Below, in pieces: positions 28,880-40,387 of a stretch of 64,000 nt of DNA. The notes below the pieces were generated by a model, which was not told where the DNA came from, did not search any database, and was given only the letters and a program-made list of their open reading frames with translations. Position 1 is the first letter of the stretch, and every line of letters starts with the position of its first letter. This DNA comes from Bufo bufo (taxonomy: Eukaryota; Chordata; Amphibia; Anura; Bufonidae): assembly GCF_905171765.1 (NCBI RefSeq), contig NC_053398.1:48452323-48516322 (forward strand). The letters are read 5' to 3'. A program made the translations under genes and the position numbers.

Positions 28880-31800
28880 TCAGCTCTCCTCTAATGGAGT
28901 TGAGAAGTCAGGGGCAATCCAGGCCTTGTTCATTTTTATCTGAGTCAACCTGTCAGCATTGCCAGTGGACAAGCGGATACTCTTATCTGTTATAATGCCA
29001 CCAGCAGCACTAAATACACGCTTAGACAAAACGCTGGCAGCAGGGCAGGCCAGCACCTCCAAGGTGTAAAATGCAAGTTCGTGCCACGTGTCCAGCTTGG
29101 ACACTCAGTAGTTGTAAGGCACTGAGGGATCACTAAGGAGGCTGACACGGTCTGCTATGTATTCCTTCACCATCTTCCCAAACTTTTCCCTCCTTGTTCC
29201 ACTAGGCCGCGCTTCAGGGTGAGATTGATGGCGGGGTGTCATGAAAGTGTCCCATGCCTTGGAGAGTGTTGCCCTGCCTTTGTTGGAACTTCTGTGTGTT
29301 CCCCTTGTCTCCCTTCCTCGGTTGCCTAAGGAAGTATGGACTCTGCCGCCAGCGTTGTCAGATGGAAAATTTTGGAGCAATCTCTCAACAAGTACCTTCT
29401 GGTATTGCACCGTTTTACTAGTCCTCTCCACCACAGGAATGAGAGATGAGAAGTTCTCTTTGTAGCGGGGGTCGAGAAGGGTGAACACCCAGTAATCCGT
29501 GTTATCTAAAATGCGTATAACGCGAGGGTCACTGGAAAGGCAGCCTAACATGAAGTCAGCCATGTGTGCCAGAGTAACAACAGGCAAGACGTCGATGTCA
29601 ACATCAGGATGACTCTCCATCTCCTCATCCTCCTCCTCCTCTACTGCCCATCCACGCTGAACAGATGGAATTAAAGTTCCATGGGTACTACCCTCTGTAG
29701 TAGAGGCAACTGTCTCCAGCTCCTCCTCCTCTTCATGGTCCAATTCGCGCTGAGAAGACGAACTGAGTGTGGGCTGGGTATCACCTTGTGTAATGTCCTC
29801 CTCCATTTCCTCGTCTGCCACATTCAGAGCGTCGTCCTTAATTGTGAGCAGCGATCTTTTGAGTAGACACAGCAGTGGGATGGTTACGCTGATAATAGCA
29901 TTATCGCCACTAACCATCTGTGTGGATTCATCAAATTTTTTGAAAACCTCACAGAGGTCTGACATCAATGCCCACTCTTTGCTTGTGAATATTGGCAGTT
30001 GACTCGAAAGGTGAAGACCATGTTGCAGCTGGTATTCCACAACTGCCCTCTGCTGCTCACAAAGCCTGGCCAACATGTGGAACGTAGAGTTCCAGTGCGT
30101 GCTCACGTCGCACAACAGTCGGTGAGCTGGAAGCCGCAAGTGCTGCTGCAGCGTTGACAGACCAGCTGAAGCTGTGGACAACTTGCGCACATGGGCACAC
30201 AAACGGCACGCCTTCACTACAAGCTCTGTCAAATTGGTGTAGGTTTTGATAAACCACTGAAACACTAAGTTTAAGACGTGTGCTAGGCATGGGATGTGTG
30301 TCAGGTTGCCGAGCTCGAAAGCCGGCACCAAGTTACGGCCATTGTCAGACACACCCATAACTGGTTGTAGGTTAAATGGCGAGAGCCACAGCTCGATCTG
30401 GTCCCTTATACCCTGCCACAGACCTGCAGCGGTGTGCTGTTTGTCCCCTAAACATATTAACTTCAGCACGGCCTGTTGACGCTTACCCACAGCTGTGCTA
30501 CACTGCTCCTAGCTAGCGGCTGATGGCTGACTGCTGCTGGAGGTGAAAGTGGAGGAGGAGGTGGCGGAGAAGCAGAAATGGGGGTGGGAGCCAGTAATAT
30601 AGCTGCTGACGGAGACCCTGATGGACGTAGGGCCTGCAATCCTGGGCATGGGTAGCACCTGTGCCATCCCAGGGTACGACTCACTCCCGACCTCCACAAC
30701 ATTCACCCAGTGTGCGGTCAGGGAAATGTAGCGTCCCTTGCCACCAGCTTTTGTCCGTGTGTTCGTGGTTAAGTGGACCTTCCCAGTAACTGCATTAGCA
30801 GACACGGGTGATGTTCTGGGAACATACTGGTGTAAGGCAGGCACGGCACACCGTGAAATATAGTGGAGGCTGGGGACGGCGTACCGAAGGACGGCCGCCG
30901 ACATCAGGCTGCGGAAGGCATCAGTGTCCACAAACCTAAATGGCAACATTTCAAGTGCCAGTAATTTCGAAAGTTGCACATTTAGTGCTATGGCCTGTGG
31001 GTGGGTATTTGCGCTTGGGTTCAAATGACTGTGTTATGGACATTTGGATGCTGCGCTGGGACAGGGAAGTGGATGTTGTTGCTGATGGTTCATGCGAAGG
31101 TCCAGGTGCAGGGCAAGGGGCTTCCGGGCCTGCGCCTTAGACAGGGGATTGGCCAGCAGAGCATAACACAAGGTAAGAGGAGGCAGTGGTGTGACCTTCA
31201 GACCCAGATTGTGGACCCAGGCGTTTGGCCCACTTATTAGGGTTCTTGGATGCCATGTGGCGGATCATGCTGGTGGTGGTGAGTTTGCTAGTGTTTACGC
31301 CCCGGCTCATTTTGGTACGGAACAGGTTGCAAACTACCACTCTTTTGTCATCTGCACTTTCCTCAAAAAACCACCATACTGCGGAATACCTACCCCTTGG
31401 CAAGGTAGATTTACGCATAGGGGTGCTTGGTGTAACGGTTGCCGGCCTGTTTGGTGTGGGCCAAATTCTCCCATTTGCAACCCCACTGCCTCTTCCAGCC
31501 TGTTGCGGTGCTGCGGATCCCTCCCCCTCTGTACTGCTGTCCTCGCTCGGCTTTTCACCTTCCCATGTTGGGTCAGTGACCTCATCGTCAATCACCTCCT
31601 CTTACACTTCCTCACTCTGCTAATCCTCCTGACGTGACTTAACCACAACCTCAGTGATTGGTAACTGTGTCTCATCATCATCCACCTCATGAACGAACTA
31701 TTGGCGTTCACCACCGTCATCTTCTTGAGACTGTAAAGGCTCAGGAGGTTGGGAATCAGGGCACAATATCTCAGTTCCCTCTTCAAGCATGCTGGGCATG

Positions 31801-32200
31801 AGGGCCAAATGTAATAGTGGCGCTGGAAAGAGCTCCTCGGAATATCCAAGTGTGGGATCACTCGTTTGCAAAGCCTCTCCATTGTGGGAGGAAGGATGAT
31901 CAGAGAGAGGATTCGGTTGACCAGACTCTTGACTACAGAGACTGGACTTGGTGGAAGAGAGGACTGGAAGCATTATCTTCAGCAATCCAACCGACCAACT
32001 GTTCGCTCTGGTCCGGCTTGGACAGTGTTGTCCTGCGCCGCCCAGCTAAATTAGACATGTAGCTGGGTACGGTGGAATGTTATTTTTTTTTTCTGGTGCA
32101 CTGGCAGCAGGCACAGTTTCATTGCGCCCAGGGACATGGTCTCTGCGTGCAACATCAGCATCACGCCCACTTCCCCGTCCCTTAGTGCTCACCTTCATAT
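28880..32200 (-). pseudogene. hAT A transposase (ZBED-like), nearly continuous core
   Basis: The N-terminal part starts MKVSTKGRGSGRD near 32198, a Gly/Arg-rich start like that of the copy at 60675, followed by broken acidic frames. The BED zinc-finger region (about 31400-31240) reads VCNLFRTKMSRG...IRHMASKNPNKW; the second Cys and the last His are replaced. A further frame (31024-30509) carries the GKVHLTTNT and YISLTAHWVN blocks. The core, 30490-29105 (461 residues), has LPAHRLLCDVSTHWNSTFHML, an acidic insert and YWVFTLLDPRYK. One in-frame TGA (29105-29107) separates it from the dimerisation domain LACPAASVLSKRVFSAAGG, which ends at 28880. It cuts and pastes hAT DNA. This copy is inactive. 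Confidence 0.88.
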
Positions 32201-32256
32201 TAATGGTTTTGTCACTAGATGTGGTGCAGCTTTTTTTACAGTCCGCAAAAGACACA

Positions 32257-32721
32257 GGGCCAGATTTATCATGACTCTGACAGTCAGATTTATGATCGGC
32301 CCTTTAAGACTGTAATAAATGTGGTTTGACGGTAGCAGTTTATCCATCAGTAAGCAGCTTTACAAAAGTCGCACATCTTTACGAAAAAGTCGCACATCTT
32401 TACGAAAAAGTCGCACATCTTTACGAAAAAGTCGCACGTTTTTATGAAAACGTCGCATGTTCTATTAAAAAGTCTCATAAGATAAGCATGGTCCTCACTG
32501 TAGTGAAATTGCGACTTTTTTGCGACTTTTTAAATAGTCCCAATAGTAAATCTGTCTAGAGATTCATTTACATAAGAAAACACGCCCACTTTCAGAAAAC
32601 TGGCGAGCATAATGCAGAGCAGAAAAAAGTCGCAAATTTGTGCGCAGTTTTAGCGTTTGGGACTTTTTTTGGGACTTTTTCACTCCATTATTCTGACCTG
32701 AGCTAATGATAAATCTGGCCC
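32257..32721. mobile_element. TIR element with GGGCCAGATTTATCAT ends, TSD ACA
   Basis: The ends are GGGCCAGATTTATCATGAC and the inverse GCTAATGATAAATCTGGCCC, with ACA on both sides (32254-32256, 32722-32724). The neighbouring repeat units show the uninterrupted site with a single ACA. The interior has three 21-bp direct repeats (TTACGAAAAAGTCGCACATCT) and an inverted GCGACTTTTT motif. It is not coding, and the superfamily is not assigned. Confidence 0.7.
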
Positions 32722-33130
32722 ACAGTTTTTGAATGCAGGACAGTATATGTCACAGAAATATACAGAATATGGACACTATATTAGGCCCCGATTATTGGAA
32801 TTTGCCCTAAAGAAACAGTTTTCGGATGCAGGACAGTAGATGTCACAGAAACACACAGAATATGGACACTATATTAGGCCCAGATTAATGGAATTTGCCC
32901 TAAAGAAAGAGTTTTTCGGATGCAGGACAGTATACTGTATGTCACAGAAATGCACAGAATATGGACACTATATTAGGCCCAGATTATTGGAATTTGCCCT
33001 AAAGAAACAGTTTTCGGATGGCGTACTGTATATGTCCCAGAACACCACAGAATATGGACACTATTTTAGGCCCAGATTATTGGAATCTGCTGTACAGACA
33101 CAGTTTTCTGATGTAGTTTATATTTATATT
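32722..33130. repeat. 92-99-bp tandem repeat upstream of hAT A transposase
   Basis: Four units share CACAGAATATGGACACTAT, TTAGGCCCAGATTATTGGAA and CAGTTTTCGGATG, starting near 32751, 32844, 32943 and 33035. It lies in the 5' region of the element (minus strand) and is non-coding; open frames across it reflect the repeat. Confidence 0.85.
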
Positions 33131-33860
33131 TTTCACTATATCTGGGCCTGACAACCACACAAGGTGTTGAAGCGCAGATCACACAATTCACGGATTACAC
33201 CGTTGACAGCAAAAATGTGGACAGATTATGGGAGAAAAATTGATTTCTGTATTTCCATTTTTCCCCTATATCTGGGCCTGACAACCACACATGGTGTTGA
33301 AGCCCAGATCACACAATTCACGGATTACACCGTTGACAGCAAAAATGTGGACATATTATGGGAGAGAAATTGTTTTCTGTATTTAAATTTTTTCCATATA
33401 TCTGGGCCTGACCACCACACAAGGTGTTGAAGCGCAGATCACACAATTCACGGATTACACCGTTGACAGCAAAAATGTGGATAGTTCATGGGAAAGAAAT
33501 TGTTTTCTGTTTTAAATTTTTTTCCCTATATCTAGGCCTGACAACCACACAAGGTATTGAAGCGCAGATCTCATAATTCACAGATTACACCGTTGACAGC
33601 AAAAATGTGGATAGATTATGGGGGAAAAAAAGTGTTTTCTGTATTATAATTTTTTCCTTATATCTGGGTCTGATAATCACACAAGGTATTGAAGCGCAGA
33701 TCACACAATTCACGGATTACACCGTTGACAGCAAAAATGGGGATTATTGGAAAAAAATTATTGTTTTCACTAATATTCTTCCTATCTCTGCCCCTGACAC
33801 ACAGAAGGTATTGCTGCACAGATGTCACAAATCACTGCAGACAACTTCTATATAGCAAAA
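33131..33860. repeat. 130-bp tandem repeat upstream of hAT A transposase
   Basis: ATCTGGGCCTGACAACCACA recurs at 33141, 33271, 33401, 33531 and 33663, a period of 130-132 bp, with ATTCACGGATTACACCGTTG in each unit and a decayed last copy to about 33860. It is unrelated to the adjoining 92-99-bp array. Confidence 0.88.
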
Positions 33861-33947
33861 GAATCGCTATTTCGCAAAGTATAAAAAATATATTTTAGTA
33901 CAACTTTGCACAATTAAATTGCTGCCACCACACACAATAGTCCTTAA

Positions 33948-34724
33948 GGCTGCGTTCACACGGGCGAGTATTCCGCGCGGGTGCAATGCGGTAGGTGAAC
34001 GTATTGCACCCGCACTGAATCCTGACCCATTCATTTCTATGGGGCTGTTCAGATGAGCGGTGATTTTCACGCGTCACTTGTGCGTTGCGTGAAAATCGCA
34101 GCATGCTCTATATTCTGCGTTTTTCACGCAACGCAGGCCCCATAGAAGTGAATGGGGTTGCGTGAAAATCGCAAGCATCCGCAAGCAAGTGCGGATGCTG
34201 TGCGATTTTCACGCATGGTTGCTAGGTGACAGTCTATTCACTGTATTATTTTCCCTTATAACATGGTTATAAGGGAAAATAATAGCATTCTGAAAACAGA
34301 ATGCATAGTAAGTGATCAGTTGAGGGTTAAAAAAAAAAAAAAAATTAACTCACCTTCTCCGTTTGTTCGCGTAAGTCCCGGTCTCTTCTTTACTTCTCAA
34401 AAGATGAACTATGGGCTAAAGGACCTTTGGTGACGTCAGATCACATGCTCCAATCACATGGTCCATGTTATAAGGGAAAATAATAACATCTACACAACAC
34501 CGAACCCAAACCTGAACTTCTGTGAAGAAGTTCGGGTCTGGGTACCACAGTCGTTTTTTTATCACGCGCGTGCAAAACACATTGCACACGCGCGATAAAA
34601 ACTGAACATCGGAACGCAATCGCAGTCAAAACTGACTGCAATTGCATTCCTACTCGCGCGGGTTTGCCGCAACACACCGGGACGCATCCGGAACTAATCC
34701 GGACACGCTCGTGTGAACGCAGCC
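33948..34724. mobile_element. PIF/Harbinger-type MITE (copy 2), TSD TAA
   Basis: The ends are GGCTGCGTTCACACGGGCG and CGCTCGTGTGAACGCAGCC with TAA on both sides (33945-33947 and 34725-34727). The left 360 bp closely matches 1368-1730, and both carry the CCCTTATAACATGGTTATAAGGG palindrome. Non-autonomous. Confidence 0.85.
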
Positions 34725-34727
34725 TAA

Positions 34728-35111
34728 AAGGACTTTTGGGTCTTTGAAATGTTATTCACTGAAATATATTGCGATCACAATCTCCCTACACTATCTGTAC
34801 CTTCCTAAGCGCAGCTCTCCCTGACTAGAAATGAGCCGAACCCGCGTCATCGGGTGCTATATAGCACCCAATGACGCGTTCCGGCCAGCCAATCACTGTA
34901 ACGCCAGCAGGCAACATGGCTACTGGCATTACAGTGATGGCAGTACTTACCTGCATGTTTATTGGCTGCTTAGCAGCCGCCAAACATGCGGGGAGGAGAC
35001 TCGAGCATGGCGCTCGAGCACATGTGGTACTCGGCCGAGTACTGCCATGTGCCGGGCATAGGGATGCTCAAGCCAAACAGGTATTCGGCGGCGCATGCTC
35101 GCTCATCACTA
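34728..35111. other. Subterminal region of hAT A right end
   Basis: Contains a TAGAAATGAGCCGAACCCG start-like motif at 34828, a GGGTGCTATATAGCACCC palindrome, GC-rich inverted repeats (GGCATGTG-type, CTCGAGCATGGCGCTCGAGC), and the terminal repeat at 35096-35111. It may be the promoter end of the element, or a smaller hAT-type copy sharing its terminus. Confidence 0.4.
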
Positions 35112-35300
35112 GTGGCCTCCTAAAAGGGCCTGAGCAAACTGCACATGTCACGCATGAGTTGCCACTGGCTAACGTGGTAGTTACACTGGGGAGTAGGCCT
35201 GTCCGTCTGCCGCATTAAGAAATCGTTGACTGCTTTCCACTGCTCGTACAGGTTGTCTAACATATGGAGCGTGGAGTTCCAGTGGGTGGAAACACGGGTG
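35112..35300 (-). pseudogene. Outer hAT transposase, segment upstream of the insertion
   Basis: The minus strand reads STHWNSTLHMLDNLYEQWKAV and, after further sequence, SQWQLMRDMCSLLRPF, then a TAG and EAT. It continues in order into 26011. STHWNSTLHML matches the same block in hAT A (STHWNSTFHML), so the family is the same. It ends where the LINE begins. Confidence 0.8.
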
Positions 35301-35389
35301 GAAACATTTCATATTTAGGGAGAGCACTGCAGCCAGACCTTTCCTCTGCCAGTCAGGGGAATGTCAGCTCCAGTAAGCATGGGACCAGG

Positions 35390-35865
35390 AGAGCAGGGCA
35401 GGCCAGACAGGTGCTGGTAGTGGGAGACTCAATTATTAGGGGTACAGATAGGGCAATCTGTCACAAAGACTGGGATCATCAAACCGTGTGTTGTCTTCCT
35501 GGTGCTCAAGTTCGACACATCGCGGATCGGATTGAAAGAATACTGGGAGGGGCTGGCGAAGATTCAGCAGTCATGATCCATATCGGAACCAATAACAAAA
35601 ATAGAGGTAGGTGGAGCGTCCTTAAAAATGATTTTAGGGATTTAGGTAGTGTTTTCCGAAATACTGCCTGTACCACGAGCCGCACAAAAAAGGCAGCGGG
35701 AGATTAGGGAGGTTAACAAGTGTCTCAAGAACTGGTGTAGGAAGGAGGGGTTTGGGTTTCTGGAGAACTGGGCCAACTTCTCTGTCAGCTACAGGCTCTA
35801 TCATAGGGATGGGCTGCACCAAAATGGGGAAGGGGCAGCTGTGTTGGGGGGAGAAGATGGCTAGA
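35390..35865 (+). pseudogene. LINE 1 ORF1, SGNH esterase-like domain
   Basis: The frame reads QVLVVGDSIIRGTD (GDS block with the nucleophile Ser), AVMIHIGTNNKNRGRW (GTN block) and, after a frameshift near 35670, REIREVNKCLKNWCRKEGF and LYHRDGLHQNGEG (Asp/His block, DGLH). All three SGNH-hydrolase blocks are visible. CR1-clade LINEs are known to carry an esterase in ORF1, possibly aiding membrane or RNP interactions. The last GTN block position is Asn where Asp is usual (GTND). Confidence 0.82.
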
Positions 35866-36059
35866 AGGTTGGAGGAGTGTTTAAACTAGGGACTGGAGAG
35901 TAGAGTAATTACGTTATAGGATGGGAAAATAGTGCAGATAGAGACCGGGGGCAAGGTAATTGGACTGGGGGAGGAATGGAAGGAGGGAATAGAGCAGTTC
36001 AGAAGGAAAGGTGTAGGGTAAAAAATATACATAAACCTCTTAATTGTATGTATACTAAT

Positions 36060-36690
36060 GCCAGGAACTGGAATTAGTGATGTGTGAGGAGAACTATGAC
36101 ATAGTGGGAATAACTGAGACATGGCTGGATGATAACTATGACTGGGCAGTTAATGTACAGGGTTACAGTCTGTTTAGAAATGATCGCCAAAACCAGAGAG
36201 TGGGAGGGGTCTGCCTTTTTGTAAAGTCCTGTCTAAAGTCTACAGTCCGAGAAGATATAAGTGAGGGACATGAACATGTGGCGTCACTGAGTAGAAATAT
36301 ATGGAGGCGAATACAATAATAAAATACTAATAGGAGTTTATTATAAACCACTTAGCATACCAAAATCCACTGAAAATCTGCTACTAAACAAGATAGACGA
36401 GGCAGCAGATCGTAATGGGGTCGTTATTATGGGGGACTTCAACTACCCAGATATAGACTGGGAAAATGAAACCTATATATCTTATAAAGGAAACAGGTTC
36501 TTGGCAATATCCAAAGACAATTACCTTTCCTAACTGGTTCAGGACCCGACTAGAGGGACAGCCATACTGGACTTAGTATTAACTAATAGACCTGACAGAA
36601 CAACAGATGTGCACGTTGGGGAACACCGGGGAAATAGTGACCATAAAGTAATAAACTTCCAATTGTCATTCAAAAGACTGTTTCTTCAGG
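36060..36690 (+). pseudogene. LINE 1 ORF2 endonuclease (APE-like)
   Basis: Blocks in order: VGITETWLDD near 36105 (catalytic Glu region), RVGGVCLFVK near 36200, GVYYKPL-like, IMGDFNYPDIDW near 36430, and NSDHKVINFQL near 36630 (the SDH catalytic His). Frameshifts near 36290 and 36530. It would nick target DNA to prime reverse transcription. Inactive. Confidence 0.8.
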
Positions 36691-37199
36691 GAGGAACAAA
36701 AATTCCAAACTTCAAAAAAAGCTACATTTAGCAAACTAAGAGAGCCCATAGGCCTAACTAACTGGGGAAAAGTCCTCAAAAATAAAAATACAGCCACAAA
36801 ATGGGATATTTTTAAGGGCATACTAAACTCTAATTGTGAGAGGCACATACCTTATGGGAATAAAAGGGTGAGGCACAAGAAAATGTGGATAAATAGAATT
36901 GCAAAGAAAGCAATAAATGACAAAAAGAAAGCATTTAAATCACTAAAACAGAAGGGTGGCGAGGAAGCTTTGAAAAACTATAAGGAAAAAAATTGAATAC
37001 GTAAAAGACAAATAAAAGTAGCCAAACTAGAGACAGAGAAATTCATTACCAAACAGAGTAAAACTAACTCTTAAAATGTTCTTCAATTATATAAATGGTA
37101 AAAAGTATAAATCTGAAGGTGTCGGCCCTCTACAGAGTAATGAGGGGAGAGTTGCAGAGAGCGATGAGGAGAAAGCAAAGCTATAAAATATTTTTTTCT

Positions 37200-39983
37200 C
37201 CACTGTATTCACTGAAGAAAATAAACTGTCAGATGAAATGCAGAATGTAAAAGTAAATTCCCCATTAAAAGTGCCCTGTCTGACCCAGGAAGAAGTACAG
37301 CTGTGTCTTAAAAAGATTAAAATAGACAAATCGCCAAGACCAGATGGCAAATCCTCCTGTATCCTAAGAGAATTAAGTAATGTCATAGCCAGACCCTTAT
37401 TTATGATATTCAAGAACTCTATACTGACAGGAAGTGTTCCACAGGATTGGAGCATAGCAAATGTGGTGCCAATATTCAAAAAGGGTCCAAAGACAGAGCC
37501 CGTAAACTATAGGCCAGTAAGTTTAACATCTGTCGTGGGTAAACTGTTTGAAGGTTTTCTAAGAGATGCTATCTTGGAGAACCTCAATGAAAATTAGCAA
37601 ATAATGCCATATCAACATGACTTCATGAGGGATCGGTCATGTCAAACTAATTTAATCAGTTTCTATGAGGAGGTAAGTTCTAGACGTGACCGTGACAAAT
37701 CAATGGATGTCGTATATCTGGACTTCTCCAAAGCATTTGACACTGTACCACATAAAAGGTTAGTATATAAAATGAGAATGCTTGGACTGGGGGAAAATGT
37801 CTGTATGTGGGTAAGTAACTGGCTCCGTGATAGAAAACAGAGGGTGGTTATTAACGGTACACACTCAGATTGGGTCACTGTCACTAGTGGGGTACCACAG
37901 GGGTCAGTATTGGGCCCTATTCTCTTCAATATATTTATTTACCCCTTAGTGACCAGCCTGTTTTGGCCCTTACTGACCAAGCGTTTTTCTTCCTTTTTTC
38001 ATCATCGCGTTCCAAGAGCTATAACTTTTTTATTTTTCCGTCTATATAGCTTTATGAGGACTTGTTTTTTGCTGGACAAGTTGTAGTTTTTAATGGCGAC
38101 ATTTTGAGTTACACATAACTTTCTGATTAACTTTTATTAACACTTTCTGGGAGGGAGATGGGAAAAACAGCAATACTGCACTGCGTTTTTATGTTATAAA
38201 TGTTATGATGTTCATTTTTCAGTATAAATAACATAAAATCTTTATTCTCTGGGTCACTATGATTACAATGATACCAAATACATATAGTTTTTGTTACGTT
38301 TTACTACCTTTTTGCAATAAAACCCCTTTTTTTTTTAAAGAAAAAACAGTTTTTGCATTGCCGCATCCCAAGACCTATATTTTTATTTGTATCATTTTGG
38401 AGTAAATAGCGCTTTTTAATCACTTGTTATTAAGTTTTTTCGGTGGCAATTCTTTTTTTTCTTTTTTTTTTTTTTTACGCAGTTCATCGAACGGGATAAT
38501 TTACGTGATATTTATGTAGTCTGGGTCATTACGGACGTGGCAATACTAAACATATGGGGAATATTTTTATTTTTAATTTTTTTTCATTGAAAAGCGTATT
38601 TTCAATGGAAAAAAGCGTACGTTTTTTAATGGGATTTTTTAATTGAATAAATGTGGGGTTTTTTTACTTTTTTTTTACCACTTAATAGTCCCACAAGGGG
38701 AGTATAACAGACAACATTCTGATTGATTTCAAAATGCAATGCATTATCCCTGCTGGAAATTACTAAAGGCTGGTCTGGGGCCTAAATGAGACCCAAGCTA
38801 GCCTTCACACACATCGGCACCCCGCGATCGCATTTGCGGGGTGTCGATGGGAGACAGAGGGAGTCTGCTCCCTCTGTCAGCACTTTACATGTGGCTGGTG
38901 CCATTGCCCACGGCATGTAAAGTTTTAAACAGCCTGGATCGGCACTCCTGCTGGTCCGGGCTGTTAGAGCATGGCCGCGGCTCTCATGTAAGAGCTGGGC
39001 CCCTGCTGCCTGCTGCACGGGGGACCTGTCCAGCGCTTAGACTGGGCCGCCATAAAAAAGCAGTGAACCAGCCTAAGGCTCCTTAGTGACCGCCGTAAAA
39101 AGTCGTATGGGTGATCACTAAGGGGTTAATGATCTTGTAGAAGACTTGCACAGTAAAATATCAATTTTTGCAGATGACACTAAACTGTGTAAAGTAATTA
39201 ACACGGAAGGGGACAGTATATTGCTAAAGATGGATCTGGATAGATTGGACGCTTAGGCAGAGAAGTGGCAGATGAGGTTTAACACTGACAAATGTAAGGT
39301 TATGCACATAGGAAGGAATAATGCAAGTCACCAGTACATGCTAAATGGTAAAACACTGGGTAACACTGATATGGAAAAGGACCTAGGAATTTTAGTGAAC
39401 AACAAACTAAGCTGTAGAAACCAGTGTCAGGCAGCTGCTGCCAAGGCCAATAAGATAATGAGTTGCATCAAAAGGGGAATAGATGTCCGTGATAAGAACA
39501 TAGTCCTTCCACTTTACAAATCACTAGTGGGACCACACATGGAGTACTGTGTACAGTTCTGGGCTCCTGTGAACAAGGCAGAGATAGCAGAGCTGGAGAG
39601 GGTTCAGAGGAGGGCAACTAAAGTAGAAACTGGAATGGGTGGACTACAGTACCCTGAAAGATTATCAAAATTAGTTCACTTTAGAAAAAAGATGACTAAG
39701 GGAAGATCTAATAGCTATGTATAAATATATCAGGGGTCAATACAGCGATCTATCCCATCAGCTATTTATCCCCAGGACTGTGCCTGTGACGAGGGGACAT
39801 CCTCTGTGTCTGGAGGAAAGAAGGTTTGTACACAAACATAGAAGAGGATTCTTTATGGTAAGAGCAGTGAGACTATGGAACTCTCTGCCTGAAGAGCTGG
39901 TGATGGTGAGTTCACTAAAAGAGTTCAAGAGGGACCTGGATGTATTTCTGGAGTGTAATAATATTACTGGTTATAGTTACTAG
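37200..39983 (+). pseudogene. LINE 1 ORF2 reverse transcriptase, split
   Basis: The first part has DKSPRPDGKSS, VPIFKKGPKTEPVNYRPVSL, an in-frame TAG at 37595-37597, [18 protein letters not shown] and [19 protein letters not shown] up to about 37941. The TTAA element follows. From 39128 the frame continues in phase with NDLVEDLHSKISIFADDTKL (the FADD catalytic box intact), an in-frame TAG near 39256, then KDLGILVNNKLS, and after a frameshift near 39715 the C-terminal RAVRLWNSLPEELV. The element stops at 39983. Confidence 0.9.
37942..39125. mobile_element. TTAA-target non-autonomous element C
   Basis: The ends are CCCCTTAGTGACCAGCC and the inverse GGTGATCACTAAGGGG. TTAA follows at 39126-39129, and a mutated TTTA precedes. 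The LINE reading frame joins across it (NIFI to NDL), confirming the insertion. The segment around 38430-38560 matches the repeats at 1-190 and 2320-2470. Confidence 0.85.
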
Positions 39984-40173
39984 AGAGGGGTCGTTGATCC
40001 AGGGAGTTATTCTGATTGTCTAAGTCAGGAAGGAACGTTTTTCCCCTAAAGTGGGAAAAATTGGTTTCTACCTCACAGGGCTTTTTTTGCCTTCCTCTGG
40101 ATCAACTTGTAGGATAACAGGCTAAACTAGATGGACAGATGTCTCTTTTCGGCCTTATAAACTATGTTACTAT

Positions 40174-40387
40174 TAGAGATGAGCGAATTATCAAAAATTC
40201 AATTCGGCCGGTTCGCCGAATTTTCCGAAAAGTTTTGATTCGATCCAAATTGATTTCCGGACTGCAGAGAGCCTGTATAATGGTGTAGAACACTGTGCCT
40301 TGCAGCAAAACGCATAATGAGTCTGCTGTGGTAGGGACACAATACTGTGAGTCAGTATGACACGCAGATGACAGGTGTCGCTCTTAG
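40174..40387. mobile_element. Left end of a hAT-type element
   Basis: Begins TAGAGATGAGCGAATTATC directly after the LINE tail, followed by inverted CGGCCGGTTCGCCGAATTTTC motifs. This matches the inverse of the right end at 19163. The right end and any TSD were not found; the region up to about 42077 may belong to it. Confidence 0.45.

Larger units (their letters stand above)
26012..35111 (-). mobile_element. Inner hAT element A, 9.1 kb, TSD GTGGCCTC
   Basis: The left end is TAGTGCTGATCGAGCA and the right end is the inverse TGCTCGCTCATCACTA (14 of 16 positions agree). The 8-bp direct repeat GTGGCCTC lies at 26004-26011 and 35112-35119. The transposase is on the minus strand (32200-28880). Downstream of it lie a roughly 41-bp minisatellite and 18S rRNA-derived segments. 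Upstream lie two further tandem arrays. Nested elements are at 27354-28214, 32257-32721 and 33948-34724. It is long for hAT because of the arrays and insertions. Confidence 0.85.
22230..35300 (-). mobile_element. Outer hAT element (old), split by an inner hAT element
   Basis: The transposase remains are at 35290-35112 and 26011-25030 (minus strand). They join exactly across the inner element at the duplicated GTGGCCTC. The left part, about 22230-25030, is its 3' region, with short tandem repeats interrupted by a Harbinger MITE, a small retroposon and Tc1 element 2. The left end was not located. The right side abuts a LINE near 35300, so the N-terminal half is missing. Confidence 0.7.
35301..40173 (+). 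mobile_element. CR1-type LINE 1, interrupted by a TTAA element
   Basis: Encodes an ORF1 with an esterase-like domain (35390-35865), an endonuclease (about 36060-36690) and a reverse transcriptase (37238-37940 and 39126-39983). The 3' tail after 39984 contains the GATGGACAGATGTCTCTTTTCGG-type end and finishes TTATAAACTATGTTACTAT. No poly(A) tail, as usual for CR1. Multiple stops and frameshifts; inactive. Confidence 0.88.
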
